Source: JAGNXB01 sp964471595 (lineage in GTDB: Bacteria; Bacteroidota; Bacteroidia; Chitinophagales; Saprospiraceae). Taken from it: a stretch of 64,000 nt of DNA. Where the stretch lies: the NCBI GenBank assembly GCA_964471595.1, contig CAYYGN010000011.1, forward strand, positions 22,469 through 86,468, written 5' to 3'. Shown here one piece after another: positions 25,178 to 34,959 of the stretch; the first letter of the stretch is position 1, and every line of letters starts with the position of its first letter. A model generated the notes under the pieces. That model was not told the origin of the DNA, made no database searches, and saw only the letters and a list, made by a program, of their open reading frames with translations. Made by a program: the position numbers and the translations under genes.

Positions 25178-26952
25178 AGTTCAGGATTTAATTTTTTGGA
25201 AAAAGGAAGATAGGGTTTGCCGCCGCCGGAAAAACCGGCATTTTTATAGAATTCCACAAAGGTGAGACGCATGGGATGGACAAAGGCGCTGAGGGTGGCC
25301 AGAAAGAAATTCATGCCGTGACCTACCGCCAGGATTATCAGGAAAAAGAGCCACCCGATAATGGATCCATCCCCTTTTACACTCGTGGCGATATCGTTGA
25401 CTACCAGTCCGAGGATGGAAGATGAAAGTCCGAGCGCGAACAACCGGATATAGGAAAGCATGTCGCCGACGAGGCCGGAAGCGCCATACAACTCCCACAG
25501 ACCCAGGCCGACGCGTTTGAAGATATTGCCCTTGGGTTCGGAGAACAACAGGATCAGCGCTGTACCGGCGAGTGTAATCCATACATTGGACGGGGCGGCC
25601 CACTCATTCCACATCATGACCGCGCCGACGAGGGCGATCAGCCAGCCGGCAGGGGCAAGGCCGTAAACCCAACCGAACTGGAGAGCCCGGTTGAAGACCC
25701 TGATCAGCATACCGGCAGCGATTTGTACGAGGCCGATCCACAATGCGAGCTCGAAGAGCTGATCGGATTGGAGCACGTAGGGGGCCAGGGGTTTGAAAAA
25801 GGCAAAATTGGCCAGGGGAATACTGAAGAGCGACCCGGTGATCACGCCAACGACCATGGTGGCAAAGCTGAGCCATTGCAAAAGGGTCAGGGCTTCGCGA
25901 TAGGGTTTTCCTGCGGGCAGATATTTGAAGACGGTCCCTGCCAGAAAAAGGAGGGCGCCGTAGCCCAGGTCGCCGAGACAGAGCCCGAAAAACAAGGTAA
26001 AGAAGGGAGCGAAATAAGCGGTGAGGTCCAGTTCGGAGGCACTGGGCAGGGCAAACAGTTTGCCAATGGGCTGGAAGAGACGTGCGAAGCGGTTGTTGTT
26101 GAGCAGTACGGGGATGTCATCTTCCGGAGTGACGGGCAGGTTCATCCAGACGATCTGGCCCTGGTCCAGACGATGTTCGAAGGCCTTCCGGTGTTCATCG
26201 GGCACCCAGGCCTCAAGATAGATCAGTTTGCCGGAGTCGTCTTTCCGGGATTGATACATGGCCTGATGCCAGCTCACGGCCCCTGCTAAGGCGTCCATGG
26301 CCTGGCGGAGGGCATTGCGGCGGGCCGCCAGGGCGTTGAGTCCTCGTTCGTTCTCTTCGATCTGCGCCAACACTTCTCCATGGCGGGTATGCATGTCAGC
26401 CGGGACCATGTCCGGGGGAGAAATCTGTTCGGCATCGATTTCAGGGGCAGCCGGCCGGTCGGTGAGAAGAACGAAATGGACGGTATCGCTTCCTTCCCGG
26501 AAGGTCACGAGGGTGAATCGGTTTTTCCATTGGGGTTGGAAGGCGCGGGCGGGACAACGGAAAAAGTGGGCATACACGCCATTTTGGGCCAGTTGGCGAA
26601 AGTGGCCGAGCGGGACGTCCTCCCACTCCTGAAGCAGAGAGATTTGAGCTTTCAGGTTTTGCAGGGACTGCTCGAGGGCATAGCGCCATTCGATGCGGCT
26701 TTCCAGTTCGCGGACGAGATCATGGGCCAAGGGACATTGGTCTTCAGGGAGGGCAGGCACCTGGCGATCTTCCAGCATTTGGTGCCAGGCTTTGTAGCGC
26801 TGCCATTTGGTGACGAGTTCTTCGGAAGCGGGAGCCCATCCCTGCTGATGTTCGCGGATATGTGCGACACCGGACTCCCGGAGGTCTTCCAGGAAGTCGC
26901 GAAAATCGTCGTGATGAGCCACGAAGATGTATTTGTGCATTCGGGCGATCAT
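25174..26952 (-). CDS. atpI: V-type ATPase subunit I/a
   Basis: A 592-residue stator subunit. The N-terminal half is soluble and helical, with charged coiled-coil segments. The C-terminal half has about seven membrane helices, including the LSYIRLFALGLSSSILGLV helix with the essential channel Arg and the GHGMNFFLATLSAFVHPMRL segment. It forms the ion half-channels against ring K and links to the peripheral stalk. The gene overlaps subunit D (upstream) and K (downstream) by 4 nt each. Confidence 0.94.
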   Translation of the reverse strand: MIARMHKYIFVAHHDDFRDFLEDLRESGVAHIREHQQGWAPASEELVTKWQRYKAWHQMLEDRQVPALPEDQCPLAHDLVRELESRIEWRYALEQSLQNLKAQISLLQEWEDVPLGHFRQLAQNGVYAHFFRCPARAFQPQWKNRFTLVTFREGSDTVHFVLLTDRPAAPEIDAEQISPPDMVPADMHTRHGEVLAQIEENERGLNALAARRNALRQAMDALAGAVSWHQAMYQSRKDDSGKLIYLEAWVPDEHRKAFEHRLDQGQIVWMNLPVTPEDDIPVLLNNNRFARLFQPIGKLFALPSASELDLTAYFAPFFTLFFGLCLGDLGYGALLFLAGTVFKYLPAGKPYREALTLLQWLSFATMVVGVITGSLFSIPLANFAFFKPLAPYVLQSDQLFELALWIGLVQIAAGMLIRVFNRALQFGWVYGLAPAGWLIALVGAVMMWNEWAAPSNVWITLAGTALILLFSEPKGNIFKRVGLGLWELYGASGLVGDMLSYIRLFALGLSSSILGLVVNDIATSVKGDGSIIGWLFFLIILAVGHGMNFFLATLSAFVHPMRLTFVEFYKNAGFSGGGKPYLPFSKKLNPEL

Positions 26953-27545
26953 GGCAGGGCGGATTCTTTTTTCTTTTTCAGCATTTTCATGGCGGCCATG
27001 GCCAGGTTTTGCTCGTCCTCCAGGAAGCGTTTGATCCGGCGGATGGCATCCTCATGTTCCGGGATTTGCACTTTCTCGAAGAGGTTGAGCTTTTGGGTGG
27101 TCCGTTTGCGTTCGAATTCGAAAACGGCGGTCTGGACTTCGAGCATGTGCAGCCGGATACGGGCCTCCATTACGTCTTGCAGGAGGAGCATGCCTTGCGC
27201 CGTCCAGAGGGGTGCATCCAGCAAGGTGCCGGAAAGGGGCTGGAAGGTGACGGAACGGAAGGAGCGGAAAGGTACCCCCGCGAGTTTGCCGGAAGCGGTG
27301 TCCACACTGGCGATGCGGACCAGGTTGGGGTCGAACTCCGCCCAGAGTTCCCCGGCGGAAGCGGCCTTCCGGCGGGCTTCCTGCAGGTGGCGCTCTGCAT
27401 CAAGGCAGAGGTTTTGCAACCGCTTGACCTCCAGCCGGAGGGCTGCCTCTTTGGCCCGCAGGGTGGGCAGGGCCGCCTGGCGGATCTTCAGCCCTTTGAT
27501 CAGTTGCTGAAGGGAAACCTTGTTGAACTGGAATTTCAGTGCCAT
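26949..27545 (-). CDS. atpD: V-type ATPase subunit D
   Basis: A 198-residue central-stalk subunit made largely of two long helices. It begins MALKFQFNKVSLQQL and ends with a long helix carrying ALRRIKRFLED-like sequence (AIRRIKRFLEDEQ). It transmits rotation between the A3B3 head and the K ring. The start codon overlaps the subunit B stop as TGATG, and the stop overlaps subunit I by 4 nt. Confidence 0.92.
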   Translation of the reverse strand: MALKFQFNKVSLQQLIKGLKIRQAALPTLRAKEAALRLEVKRLQNLCLDAERHLQEARRKAASAGELWAEFDPNLVRIASVDTASGKLAGVPFRSFRSVTFQPLSGTLLDAPLWTAQGMLLLQDVMEARIRLHMLEVQTAVFEFERKRTTQKLNLFEKVQIPEHEDAIRRIKRFLEDEQNLAMAAMKMLKKKKESALP

Positions 27546-28867
27546 CAGTCCGGCCAGTATTTGCGGATCAATTGTTCCTTGACACTCACTTCTTCCCGGG
27601 TGAAATGGGCCGCCAGGATCCGCCACAGGCGGTCGAGAATGGCATCCATATCGAGATTGACGTCGATGGAAAGAATTTGTTCGGTGTAATCGCGGGCAAA
27701 GCGGATGGCGCGCACGTCATAATCGGTCAGATCAAACCCGTTCTCTTTTTTCGAGCGGGCTTCTGCGGCATCGGCATAAAGACGGATGGCCGTATTCATG
27801 ATCTGTGGGTGGTCTTCGCGTGTTTTTTTGCCGATCACCAATTGCTTGAGCCGGGAGAGGCTGCGGAACGGGTCGATGATGATCTTGCCGGTATCGGTGT
27901 CCTTTCTCAGGAACAACTGGCCCTCGGTGATGTACCCGGTATTGTCGGGAATGGCATGGGTAATGTCGCCCTGATTGAGGGTGGTGACGGCGAGAATGGT
28001 GATGGAGCCACCCCCGGCCGGCAATTGGAGGGATTTTTCATAGATCCGGGCCAGGTCGGAGTACAGCGATCCGGGCATGCTGTCTTTGGAGGGGATCTGG
28101 TCCATCCGGTTGGCCACGATGCTGAGGGCATCGGCATACAGCGTCATGTCGGTGAGGAGGACCAGCACCTTTTCGTTGTTGGTGATGGCAAAGTGCTCGG
28201 CGGCGGCGAGGGCGAGCTCCGGAATGAGGAGTCGCTCGACGGGTTGGTCCTGCGTGGTATTGACAAAGGCGACGATTCGGTCGAGGACGCCGGCCTGCCG
28301 GAAGGTGTCCCGGTAATACAGGTAATCGTCATAGGACAGGCCCATGCCGCCAAGGATGATCTTGTCGGCCCGGGCGCGGAGGGCTACGGTCGCCATGACC
28401 TCATTATAAGGCTGGTCGGGGTCGGCGAAGAAGGGAATTTTCTGACCGCCCACGAGTGTGTTGTTGAGGTCGATACCCGGCAACCCGGTGAGTATGGGCT
28501 CGAAGGGCTGGGCGCGACGGACGGGGTTGGCGGATGGACCCCCCAGAGAAATGCGCTGTCCTTCGACAGGAGGGAGACCATCCAGGGGTTCGGCGTAGGC
28601 ATTGAGGAAGCGCCCCAGCAACTGATCGCCGATCGGCATGTCGGGATACCGGCCGAGAAAGAGGACTTCGGCATCGTTGGAAAGCCCTTCCGTTCCGGAA
28701 AAGATTTGAAGGGTCACCGACTGGCCTTTGACCCGGACCACCTGAGCCAGGCGTCCGCCGACAATGGCGAGTTCCTCGTTGTGCGCACCCGGCGCATCGA
28801 GGGTACATGTCGCCCTGGTGATGTCGCGGAGATGGTGATAGCGTTTAGCAAACGGATTGATTTCCAT
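27545..28867 (-). CDS. atpB: V-type ATPase subunit B
   Basis: A 440-residue non-catalytic regulatory subunit. EGLSNDAEVLFLGRYPDMPIG near residue 60, the PFEPILTGLPGID segment and VLVLLTDMTLYADALSIVANR are family signatures. There is no Walker A motif, as expected for subunit B. It alternates with subunit A in the head. One base separates it from subunit A. Confidence 0.95.
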   Translation of the reverse strand: MEINPFAKRYHHLRDITRATCTLDAPGAHNEELAIVGGRLAQVVRVKGQSVTLQIFSGTEGLSNDAEVLFLGRYPDMPIGDQLLGRFLNAYAEPLDGLPPVEGQRISLGGPSANPVRRAQPFEPILTGLPGIDLNNTLVGGQKIPFFADPDQPYNEVMATVALRARADKIILGGMGLSYDDYLYYRDTFRQAGVLDRIVAFVNTTQDQPVERLLIPELALAAAEHFAITNNEKVLVLLTDMTLYADALSIVANRMDQIPSKDSMPGSLYSDLARIYEKSLQLPAGGGSITILAVTTLNQGDITHAIPDNTGYITEGQLFLRKDTDTGKIIIDPFRSLSRLKQLVIGKKTREDHPQIMNTAIRLYADAAEARSKKENGFDLTDYDVRAIRFARDYTEQILSIDVNLDMDAILDRLWRILAAHFTREEVSVKEQLIRKYWPD

Positions 28868-28868
28868 A

Positions 28869-30641
28869 TCAGACGGCCATTTCCGTGGCTTTTTCGGCCA
28901 GGATCCGGGAGAGTTCCTGGTGGTAGTTATTGAATTCGTCCGATTCCCAGCGGGAGTAGTTCATCTGCCGAAGGGTGTTGATGACCTTGCTGAAGTAAGG
29001 CCGCACCTCGGTATAGTTCTCGAAGGGAATGGGCATTTGACATATTTCCAAAACCAGCCGGCTCATACGACGCTGGCGCTCCAGGGGAGCGAGCTGGTCG
29101 ATCTCGTCAAAGGCATCCTGCTGAAGCAGCACGAAATCGATCAGTTCGGAGCGCCAGAAGTCAATATGATTTTCCAGGGATACGCCGTCATCACCCAGGA
29201 TATTGATCTGGTCGGCGGCTTCCTTGCCCCGGATGAGGAGATTCTGAAGGGTCTTGGCGTTGGCGATCCAGTCCGAACCCACGCTTTGGACGTGGGATTC
29301 GGCAAACTCGGGGTAGTCGAGATATTTGGAATAACTCTCCAAAGGGTCCACGGCGGGATAGCGTTTGCTGTCGGCCCGGCGTTGGTTGAGGGCATAGAAA
29401 CAGCGCGCCGCTTTGCGGGTGGATTCCGTGACCGGTTCCTTGAAGTTGCCACCTGCCGGTGAGACGGTGCCGATGAAGGTGACGGCGCCTTGTTGTCCGT
29501 TGTGCAATGTGACGGTACCGGCCCGGCTGTAGAATTGGGCAATGGTGGCGCTGAGGTCCATGGGAAAGGCATCCGGACCGGGAAGGTCTTCCAGCCGGTT
29601 GGCCATTTCCCGGAGCGCCTGGGCCCAACGGGAAGTGGAATCCGCCAGGAGGAGGACCCGCAGGCCCATGTTGCGGTAAAATTCAGCCAGGCTCATGGCG
29701 GTATACACGGAGGCCTCCCTCGCCGCCACCGGCATGCTGGAGGTGTTGGCGATGATGATGGTGCGATCGATCAGCGGACGACCGGTGCGGGAGTCCTTCA
29801 ATTCGGGAAACTCCGTGAAGATCTCCACGACTTCGTTGGCCCTTTCGCCACAGGCGGCCACGATCACGACATCCGCATCCGCCTGCTTGGCGAGGGCTTG
29901 CTGCATGACGGTCTTGCCGCATCCGAAGGGGCCGGGGATAAAACCGGTACCTCCCTCCAGCATGGGATACATGGTATCGAAGATCCGTACCCCGGTCTCC
30001 ATCAGTTTGTGCGGGCGATGCTTTTCGCGGTAAACGGTGAGGGTCTGCTTGGCTGGCCATTTCTGGACCATGGATACTTCACGGACCATTCCCTGTTCAT
30101 CTTCGAGTCGCGCAATGGTATCACGGATGCCGTAAGAGCCTTCCTGCACGATATCCCGGACGGTGAATCTGCCTTCCCACCGGAAAGGCACCATGACACG
30201 GTGGGGCAGTCCGTTTTCGCTCAGTTCGCCCAGCCAGTCGCCGGCCCTGACAGCGTCGCCGGCTTTGGCAAGCGGTCGGAAACCCCATTTGCTGTCATCA
30301 TCGAGCGGAGCCGACTGTTGGCCGCGCTGCAGGAATACGCCTTCGAATTTCTCCAGGTCGTTTTGAAGGCCGTCATATCGTTTACCGAGCATTCCGGGCC
30401 CCAGCGTGACCTCGATCCGCTCGCCGGTAAAGGTCACTTCCGCCCCTTCGGAAAGGCCGCGGGTGGTGTCGAATATCTGGACGTAGGCGGTTTCTCCGAT
30501 GATTTTGATCACCTCGCCCATCAGGGAAGCGCCATCGGAGGATACATAGCAGATCTCGTTTTGGCGAACAGGTCCGGAAGGCCTGATTTCCAGCAGATTG
30601 GCGGTAATGCCCCGGACGACGCCTTTGGTGGTGGTATTCAT
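28869..30641 (-). CDS. atpA: V-type ATPase subunit A (catalytic)
   Basis: A 590-residue catalytic subunit that hydrolyses or makes ATP. Walker A GPFGCGKTV is near residue 236, and the Walker B region LLLADSTSRWAQALREM follows. The N-terminal GVVRGITANLLEI barrel and the bulge domain make up the usual length. I start at the ATG at 30641 (MNTTTKGVV), which overlaps the stop of the upstream gene as ATGA; a longer frame upstream is a shadow of that gene. Confidence 0.96.
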   Translation of the reverse strand: MNTTTKGVVRGITANLLEIRPSGPVRQNEICYVSSDGASLMGEVIKIIGETAYVQIFDTTRGLSEGAEVTFTGERIEVTLGPGMLGKRYDGLQNDLEKFEGVFLQRGQQSAPLDDDSKWGFRPLAKAGDAVRAGDWLGELSENGLPHRVMVPFRWEGRFTVRDIVQEGSYGIRDTIARLEDEQGMVREVSMVQKWPAKQTLTVYREKHRPHKLMETGVRIFDTMYPMLEGGTGFIPGPFGCGKTVMQQALAKQADADVVIVAACGERANEVVEIFTEFPELKDSRTGRPLIDRTIIIANTSSMPVAAREASVYTAMSLAEFYRNMGLRVLLLADSTSRWAQALREMANRLEDLPGPDAFPMDLSATIAQFYSRAGTVTLHNGQQGAVTFIGTVSPAGGNFKEPVTESTRKAARCFYALNQRRADSKRYPAVDPLESYSKYLDYPEFAESHVQSVGSDWIANAKTLQNLLIRGKEAADQINILGDDGVSLENHIDFWRSELIDFVLLQQDAFDEIDQLAPLERQRRMSRLVLEICQMPIPFENYTEVRPYFSKVINTLRQMNYSRWESDEFNNYHQELSRILAEKATEMAV

Positions 30642-31426
30642 AGGAATTCTTGGACGGCCTCGCCCACTAGGTGGTCGAGGAGGTTGGCAGATTTGGAGGA
30701 AAGCAAAGCCGACCGGCGCAGACAGATCTGCTGCCGGAGGGCGTATCCGATCAGGGCGTTCAGCGAGAAGGGCTCCAGGTTTTCTTCGCGTTCCAGAAAC
30801 TCCCAGATCCATTCGTCGGTATCCCACTCTTTTTGAAAAATATCGGCCTGGCGCTGGATGACCATCAGGTTTTCCGGAAGGGATTCGACGGCACCTCCGG
30901 AGGCGGACCATTGATCCAGGATGTCCTGAAGGACTTCGCGTTCCTGAAGGAGGACGGGACGCAGGCTTTCTCCGGCTTGCTGGTTGGTGTACAGCCTCAG
31001 GCGCACCTGAACCAACGCCCATTCGCGCAGCAATTCGTTGTCCTGTGTGATCAGGTATGTCAGGGCATGGCGGGCGAGGGCAAGCTCGGTTTCCTTGCGC
31101 TGACCGTTGAGGTTGCGGGTGCGCACCTCCTCCAGAAAGGCCGTGAGGTAAGGCCAGGAGGAGGCATCTCCGGACACCAGGCGCTGGATGTCATCCTCGG
31201 CCAGGTTGCCTCCGGCCACAAACTGCTTGCTGCCCGTCAGCCGGTTGAGGAGGTTGGTGTGATCGGCCTGAACGTAGGCCAGTTCGAGCGTACGGCGATC
31301 GCGGTCATCCAGGAGGTCCTTGTAGGATTGGGCCAGATGGAGAGGACGGAATCCTTCCATGCCTTTCCGCGGGAGCGGAGGTAAGGCAGCGACAATGCCG
31401 TAGTACGCGCGATCAGGCTTCGCCAT
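30638..31426 (-). CDS. V-ATPase operon protein of the DUF2764 family
   Basis: A 262-residue soluble, helical protein starting YYGIVAALPPL, typical of DUF2764, found between subunits E and A in Bacteroidota V-ATPase operons. No gene for canonical subunit C is present here, so this is the likely functional replacement joining the stalk to the membrane part; that role is inferred from position and helical character. It overlaps subunit E by 14 nt and subunit A by 4 nt. Confidence 0.85.
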   Translation of the reverse strand: MAKPDRAYYGIVAALPPLPRKGMEGFRPLHLAQSYKDLLDDRDRRTLELAYVQADHTNLLNRLTGSKQFVAGGNLAEDDIQRLVSGDASSWPYLTAFLEEVRTRNLNGQRKETELALARHALTYLITQDNELLREWALVQVRLRLYTNQQAGESLRPVLLQEREVLQDILDQWSASGGAVESLPENLMVIQRQADIFQKEWDTDEWIWEFLEREENLEPFSLNALIGYALRQQICLRRSALLSSKSANLLDHLVGEAVQEFL

Positions 31427-32024
31427 CGATCAGCTCCTGGAATTCGGCGGTGAGGAATTGCTTCAGATAGGCGCTGAAGTCCGCCTCCGAGAATGAAATC
31501 CGGTAATGTTCTCCTTCCTTTCCGATCTGGAAACCAGCGGTGAGGCCTGGGGTGGGCATCAGCACGGGTGCTTCGTCGAGGGCTTTGGTCAGAGACTCCC
31601 GCACCTGTTTGCGCCAGGCTTCCGAGGTCTGTTCCGGGATGGCGATGACCAGTTTGCCTTTGGGTTCCCATTGGAGGTGCCTGATCAGGTCGGTCATGAA
31701 CCCGGCGATCCAATCGGCTTTGCCGAGGGTTTCCCGGACGGGTTGCTGGACGACCCGGCGTGACAGGAGATTTTCCAGTTCCTGGCGCAATTGCTGCCTG
31801 GATTGCCGGACCATCATCTGGATTTCCGAGCGGGCTCTACGCTGCAGGGCCATGGATTCGTCCTGGGCTCTGGCCAAAATGTCAACCGACTGTGACTCGG
31901 CTTTCTTACGGAGATCCTCGGCTTCTTTTTGGGCGTTTTCCAGGATTTTTCGGGCCTCGGCTTCCGCCTTCTGAACGCCTTCGTCCAGGAGTTTTCGCGT
32001 CAGCGCCTCAAGTTTTGCATCCAT
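31413..32024 (-). CDS. atpE: V-type ATPase subunit E
   Basis: A 203-residue peripheral-stalk subunit. The first 100 residues form a coiled coil rich in Ala, Glu, Lys and Arg (VQKAEAEARKILENAQKEAEDLRKKAE), followed by a compact C-terminal domain. The ATG at 32024 is favoured because family sequence begins there; an upstream ATG at 32123 adds an unrelated 33 residues. It is the first gene of the operon, with a -7 box about 19 nt upstream. Confidence 0.88.
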   Translation of the reverse strand: MDAKLEALTRKLLDEGVQKAEAEARKILENAQKEAEDLRKKAESQSVDILARAQDESMALQRRARSEIQMMVRQSRQQLRQELENLLSRRVVQQPVRETLGKADWIAGFMTDLIRHLQWEPKGKLVIAIPEQTSEAWRKQVRESLTKALDEAPVLMPTPGLTAGFQIGKEGEHYRISFSEADFSAYLKQFLTAEFQELIDGEA

Positions 32025-32042
32025 GCCGGAAATTTTGTGCGG

Positions 32043-32050
32043 CAAAAATA
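32043..32050 (-). promoter_or_regulatory. Candidate -7 box of the V-ATPase operon
   Basis: The minus strand reads TATTTTTG, an exact TAnnTTTG match, 18 nt before the atpE start. No clear -33 element is visible. Confidence 0.5.
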
Positions 32051-32162
32051 ATCCGCCGGAGTTCCCCGCAGGTTGATTTTCATCATTATTTCTGATGACC
32101 TGATCAATATCCCTTCCCGCCAACGAAAACCCGGCTCCTGCCAGGGTTGGCCGGACCCTGTT

Positions 32163-34817
32163 TCAAGGTCTGCCGGTAAGCACAACGGGGATGACAACCA
32201 CACCCGTTTCGGTGGTAAGGATCATCCAGTAAGTACCTGCCGGTCGGCCGGTGAGGTCCCACTCATCCATAATGCGGGGCCCGGTGCGGCGCTCAACGGC
32301 GTGGCCGTTCAGATCATGCAAGACCGCCGACATCAGCCCGGGTGCCGACTCGGTCACGCGGATCCGGAAAGACCCTGATGCCGGATTGGGTGTCAGGAAG
32401 ATGTCTCGCTGCGCGTCAGGTCCATTCACCGAGGAGGCATTTTCCACCAGGAAGCATCCGGTACGGGTGCAGCCTTCGCAATCCGTTACTGTCAGGCAAT
32501 ATTCCCCCGGGGCGAGGCCTGAATTTTCGGCGACGGTAACCCCGTTGGACCACAGATAGGAATACGGGTTGCATCCGCCGGAAACGAAGGCGATGACGGA
32601 GCCGTTGTTCTGGCCTGAACCTGACGGTTGGATTTGGGCAATCAATTCGAGACTGTCGGGCTGCAGGACATCATAGGGTCCGTAGTTGCCCGTACGCCCC
32701 GTTTCGGAAGTAACGGTGCAATGATAGGTCCCGGCATCCAGCATGTCGATGAAAGGACCCGACTGGCCGTTGCTCCATTGGATGTCTTGTTGGGGTGTTC
32801 CACCGGTCAGCGTGAGGCCAATGGAACCGTTGCTTTCCCCATGGCAGGTCACATGAAGGATTTCAGCCGTGATGTGGGGCAGGCTGGATTGGATGTGTAC
32901 GTCTTCGCAATGCAGGTCTTCGTGACAGGCGTCGGCAGCGGCCAGGCAGATATTGAGGAGGCCGGTGTCGGGGACGATGACCTGGACGTTCGGGTCTTCG
33001 GATTGGAATCCGTTGCTGAAAAACCAGTAGGTATAATCGGCGTTTTGGGAGAGGTTGGTCAGGGTGACCTGATCGTAATACACCGAGGCGTCAAACTGGC
33101 TTTGGGCTTCGATGGCCGAATAATCGATGGTCAGGGAATCGGAGACCCCGGCGCCCAGGTTGAAGTACCGGCCACTGCTGCTTTCCCGGAGTTCCACGGC
33201 CCTGACCTGGTAAACGGTATAGCCGTCCCCGCTGCAGGAGTCGGTATAGGAATTCGAGGTGAGCGGGGTTCCGGTGAGTACGGTAAATTCCGACTCCCCT
33301 TCCTTCTTTTTGTAAACGTGATATCCGAGGGCCCCCGGGACCTCCTCCCAGGACAGGTGGACATGAAAACCTTCCTGTTGGACCATCAGCGCCGTTGGTG
33401 GCCGGAGGACATGCATGACGAGCGTGGGATCGCCCATCAGGGCGGTGTGGACGCCGGCAGCCCCGAATCCCGACTGGTACAGGGCACCGTTGTTGTTCAT
33501 GCTCAGCCTTGCGCAGTAACCGATGGGTTCACCGAGGGCCATGTGGTGAAACATCCAGTTGGGCCTGGCTGCCCAGGCATTGGTCAGGGTGGTCCCGGTG
33601 GCAAGAGCGGCCCGGAGGAGGTTGTTGCCGCTGTCCCAGTCGCCAAAGTAACTGCCGAACAGCATGGTGAATACGGTCTGCAGGGAATCCGTGGTAAAAT
33701 TGGTGGTATTGGTAATACCTCCGGCGCTGTTGTAGGAGCCCGGACCGCAGCCATAGGACCACAGGTAGCTCTGACTCTGCAGGGTTTCGCGGTAAGGCAA
33801 CTCCTTGACTTCCGGGTAGCCGAACATGGGAACGAAGTTTTTCCATCCGTTTTGGCCAAACCCTTCGGCAAAGCCGGCAAAGTTGTTTTGAATGAGGCCC
33901 CTTTCCACGGCCGGCAACATGCCTTTGCGCCAGGCGTGATTTTTATCGAGATAATTACGCAGGAGTTCGGTTTCGGACTGGGGGAAGGCGTTCAGATTGA
34001 AAAAGTCCACCCGGCCTACGCCCAATTCCAGGGTGGAAGGAAACGAGCTTTGGTCAAACTTCCCGTCTCCGGGGATGTTGCGGTTGCGCATTTGACTGGC
34101 ATCCACCACATTGACGGTATTGTCCGTCCAGGTGCCGTCCAGATCGCCATAATAGCCGTCACAGGGCCAGGCCCCCTGGTGGTCGGGGACGTGGCCGTCC
34201 GGTGCGATATTGCCGCTGTAGGGCACAGGTACGCGACCCAGCAGGAAAAGCGTCTGAAAAAAGGAATTGTCACCCGTCAGGGCTTGTTTGATGAGTTGGC
34301 GGACGGTTGGCACGGGATCATTGCGGTCCACATACAGCATTTTCACCTTCCAGCCGTCTTCTTCGAGGTCGCGGTGGAGACGGGCGATTTCCGGGGCGAG
34401 GGAGGTTTTGAACGTGCTGTCCACTACGACGAGGCAGGTGCCTCTGGTATGAACGGGATGGACATCTATACCGGCATAACAATAACCGGCGCTCGTTCCG
34501 CCGCCATACCCGGCCAGATTTTTGACGACCCGGTATTCATAGGCCTGTCCAATGTTGACAGCCGTATCCGTCCACGATGAGTCCGTAGCGAGGGTCGTAC
34601 CCAAAACGGTCCCCCAGTTGCTCCCACCTTTGGATTTCCGGTAAACGGAGTATCCCGAATTCTGGGTGTCTTTGACCCAGTGCAGGGTGATCCGGGGAGG
34701 GGTCTCCTGGATTTCAGCCCGGATCATGACCGACATTTTGGCATCATTGGCATTCTGGGCCAGGGCCGGATGTAAAAAGCAGGCGAAGAGGATGGGGAGA
34801 AGTAAAAAACGACGCAT
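32163..34817 (-). CDS. Secreted C25-peptidase-like protein with type IX sorting tail
   Basis: An 884-residue exported protein. It has a signal peptide (residues 1-20, ending ALAQ), an FN3-like N-terminal domain, a gingipain/C25-like middle (LFLLGRVPVPYSG, DGYYGDLDG, ELGVGRVDF near residues 180-270), a second FN3-like domain, SprB-like repeats, and a C-terminal TPNPASGSFRI...LTGRPAGTYWMILTT sorting domain for SprA-dependent export. Where active C25 enzymes have a GHG histidine, this protein reads YGCG (Cys357), and the usual NCC cysteine block is replaced by LFGSYFGDWDS. It may be an inactive or altered protease. I start at 34817, directly before the signal peptide. Confidence 0.82.
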   Translation of the reverse strand: MRRFLLLPILFACFLHPALAQNANDAKMSVMIRAEIQETPPRITLHWVKDTQNSGYSVYRKSKGGSNWGTVLGTTLATDSSWTDTAVNIGQAYEYRVVKNLAGYGGGTSAGYCYAGIDVHPVHTRGTCLVVVDSTFKTSLAPEIARLHRDLEEDGWKVKMLYVDRNDPVPTVRQLIKQALTGDNSFFQTLFLLGRVPVPYSGNIAPDGHVPDHQGAWPCDGYYGDLDGTWTDNTVNVVDASQMRNRNIPGDGKFDQSSFPSTLELGVGRVDFFNLNAFPQSETELLRNYLDKNHAWRKGMLPAVERGLIQNNFAGFAEGFGQNGWKNFVPMFGYPEVKELPYRETLQSQSYLWSYGCGPGSYNSAGGITNTTNFTTDSLQTVFTMLFGSYFGDWDSGNNLLRAALATGTTLTNAWAARPNWMFHHMALGEPIGYCARLSMNNNGALYQSGFGAAGVHTALMGDPTLVMHVLRPPTALMVQQEGFHVHLSWEEVPGALGYHVYKKKEGESEFTVLTGTPLTSNSYTDSCSGDGYTVYQVRAVELRESSSGRYFNLGAGVSDSLTIDYSAIEAQSQFDASVYYDQVTLTNLSQNADYTYWFFSNGFQSEDPNVQVIVPDTGLLNICLAAADACHEDLHCEDVHIQSSLPHITAEILHVTCHGESNGSIGLTLTGGTPQQDIQWSNGQSGPFIDMLDAGTYHCTVTSETGRTGNYGPYDVLQPDSLELIAQIQPSGSGQNNGSVIAFVSGGCNPYSYLWSNGVTVAENSGLAPGEYCLTVTDCEGCTRTGCFLVENASSVNGPDAQRDIFLTPNPASGSFRIRVTESAPGLMSAVLHDLNGHAVERRTGPRIMDEWDLTGRPAGTYWMILTTETGVVVIPVVLTGRP

Positions 34818-34850
34818 GGGAAACAGGTTTACGCGTTGGTCAAGGCATGG

Positions 34851-34858
34851 CAAATATA
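34851..34858 (-). promoter_or_regulatory. Candidate -7 box of the C25-like gene
   Basis: The minus strand reads TATATTTG, matching TAnnTTTG, 33 nt before the start codon at 34817. Confidence 0.5.
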
Positions 34859-34959
34859 AGGGATCGGGAGGCCAAATCCTACGACCTGGCTCAAACAGCA
34901 GCGACTCCGCGAATGCGGAGCCGCTTGCCGGACCTGGTTGAGCAGGTACTCAGGGTGTG

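Noticed and set aside
32628..34580. 650-codon plus-strand open frame
   Set aside because: Antisense to the C25-like gene, whose signal peptide, domains and sorting tail are clear.
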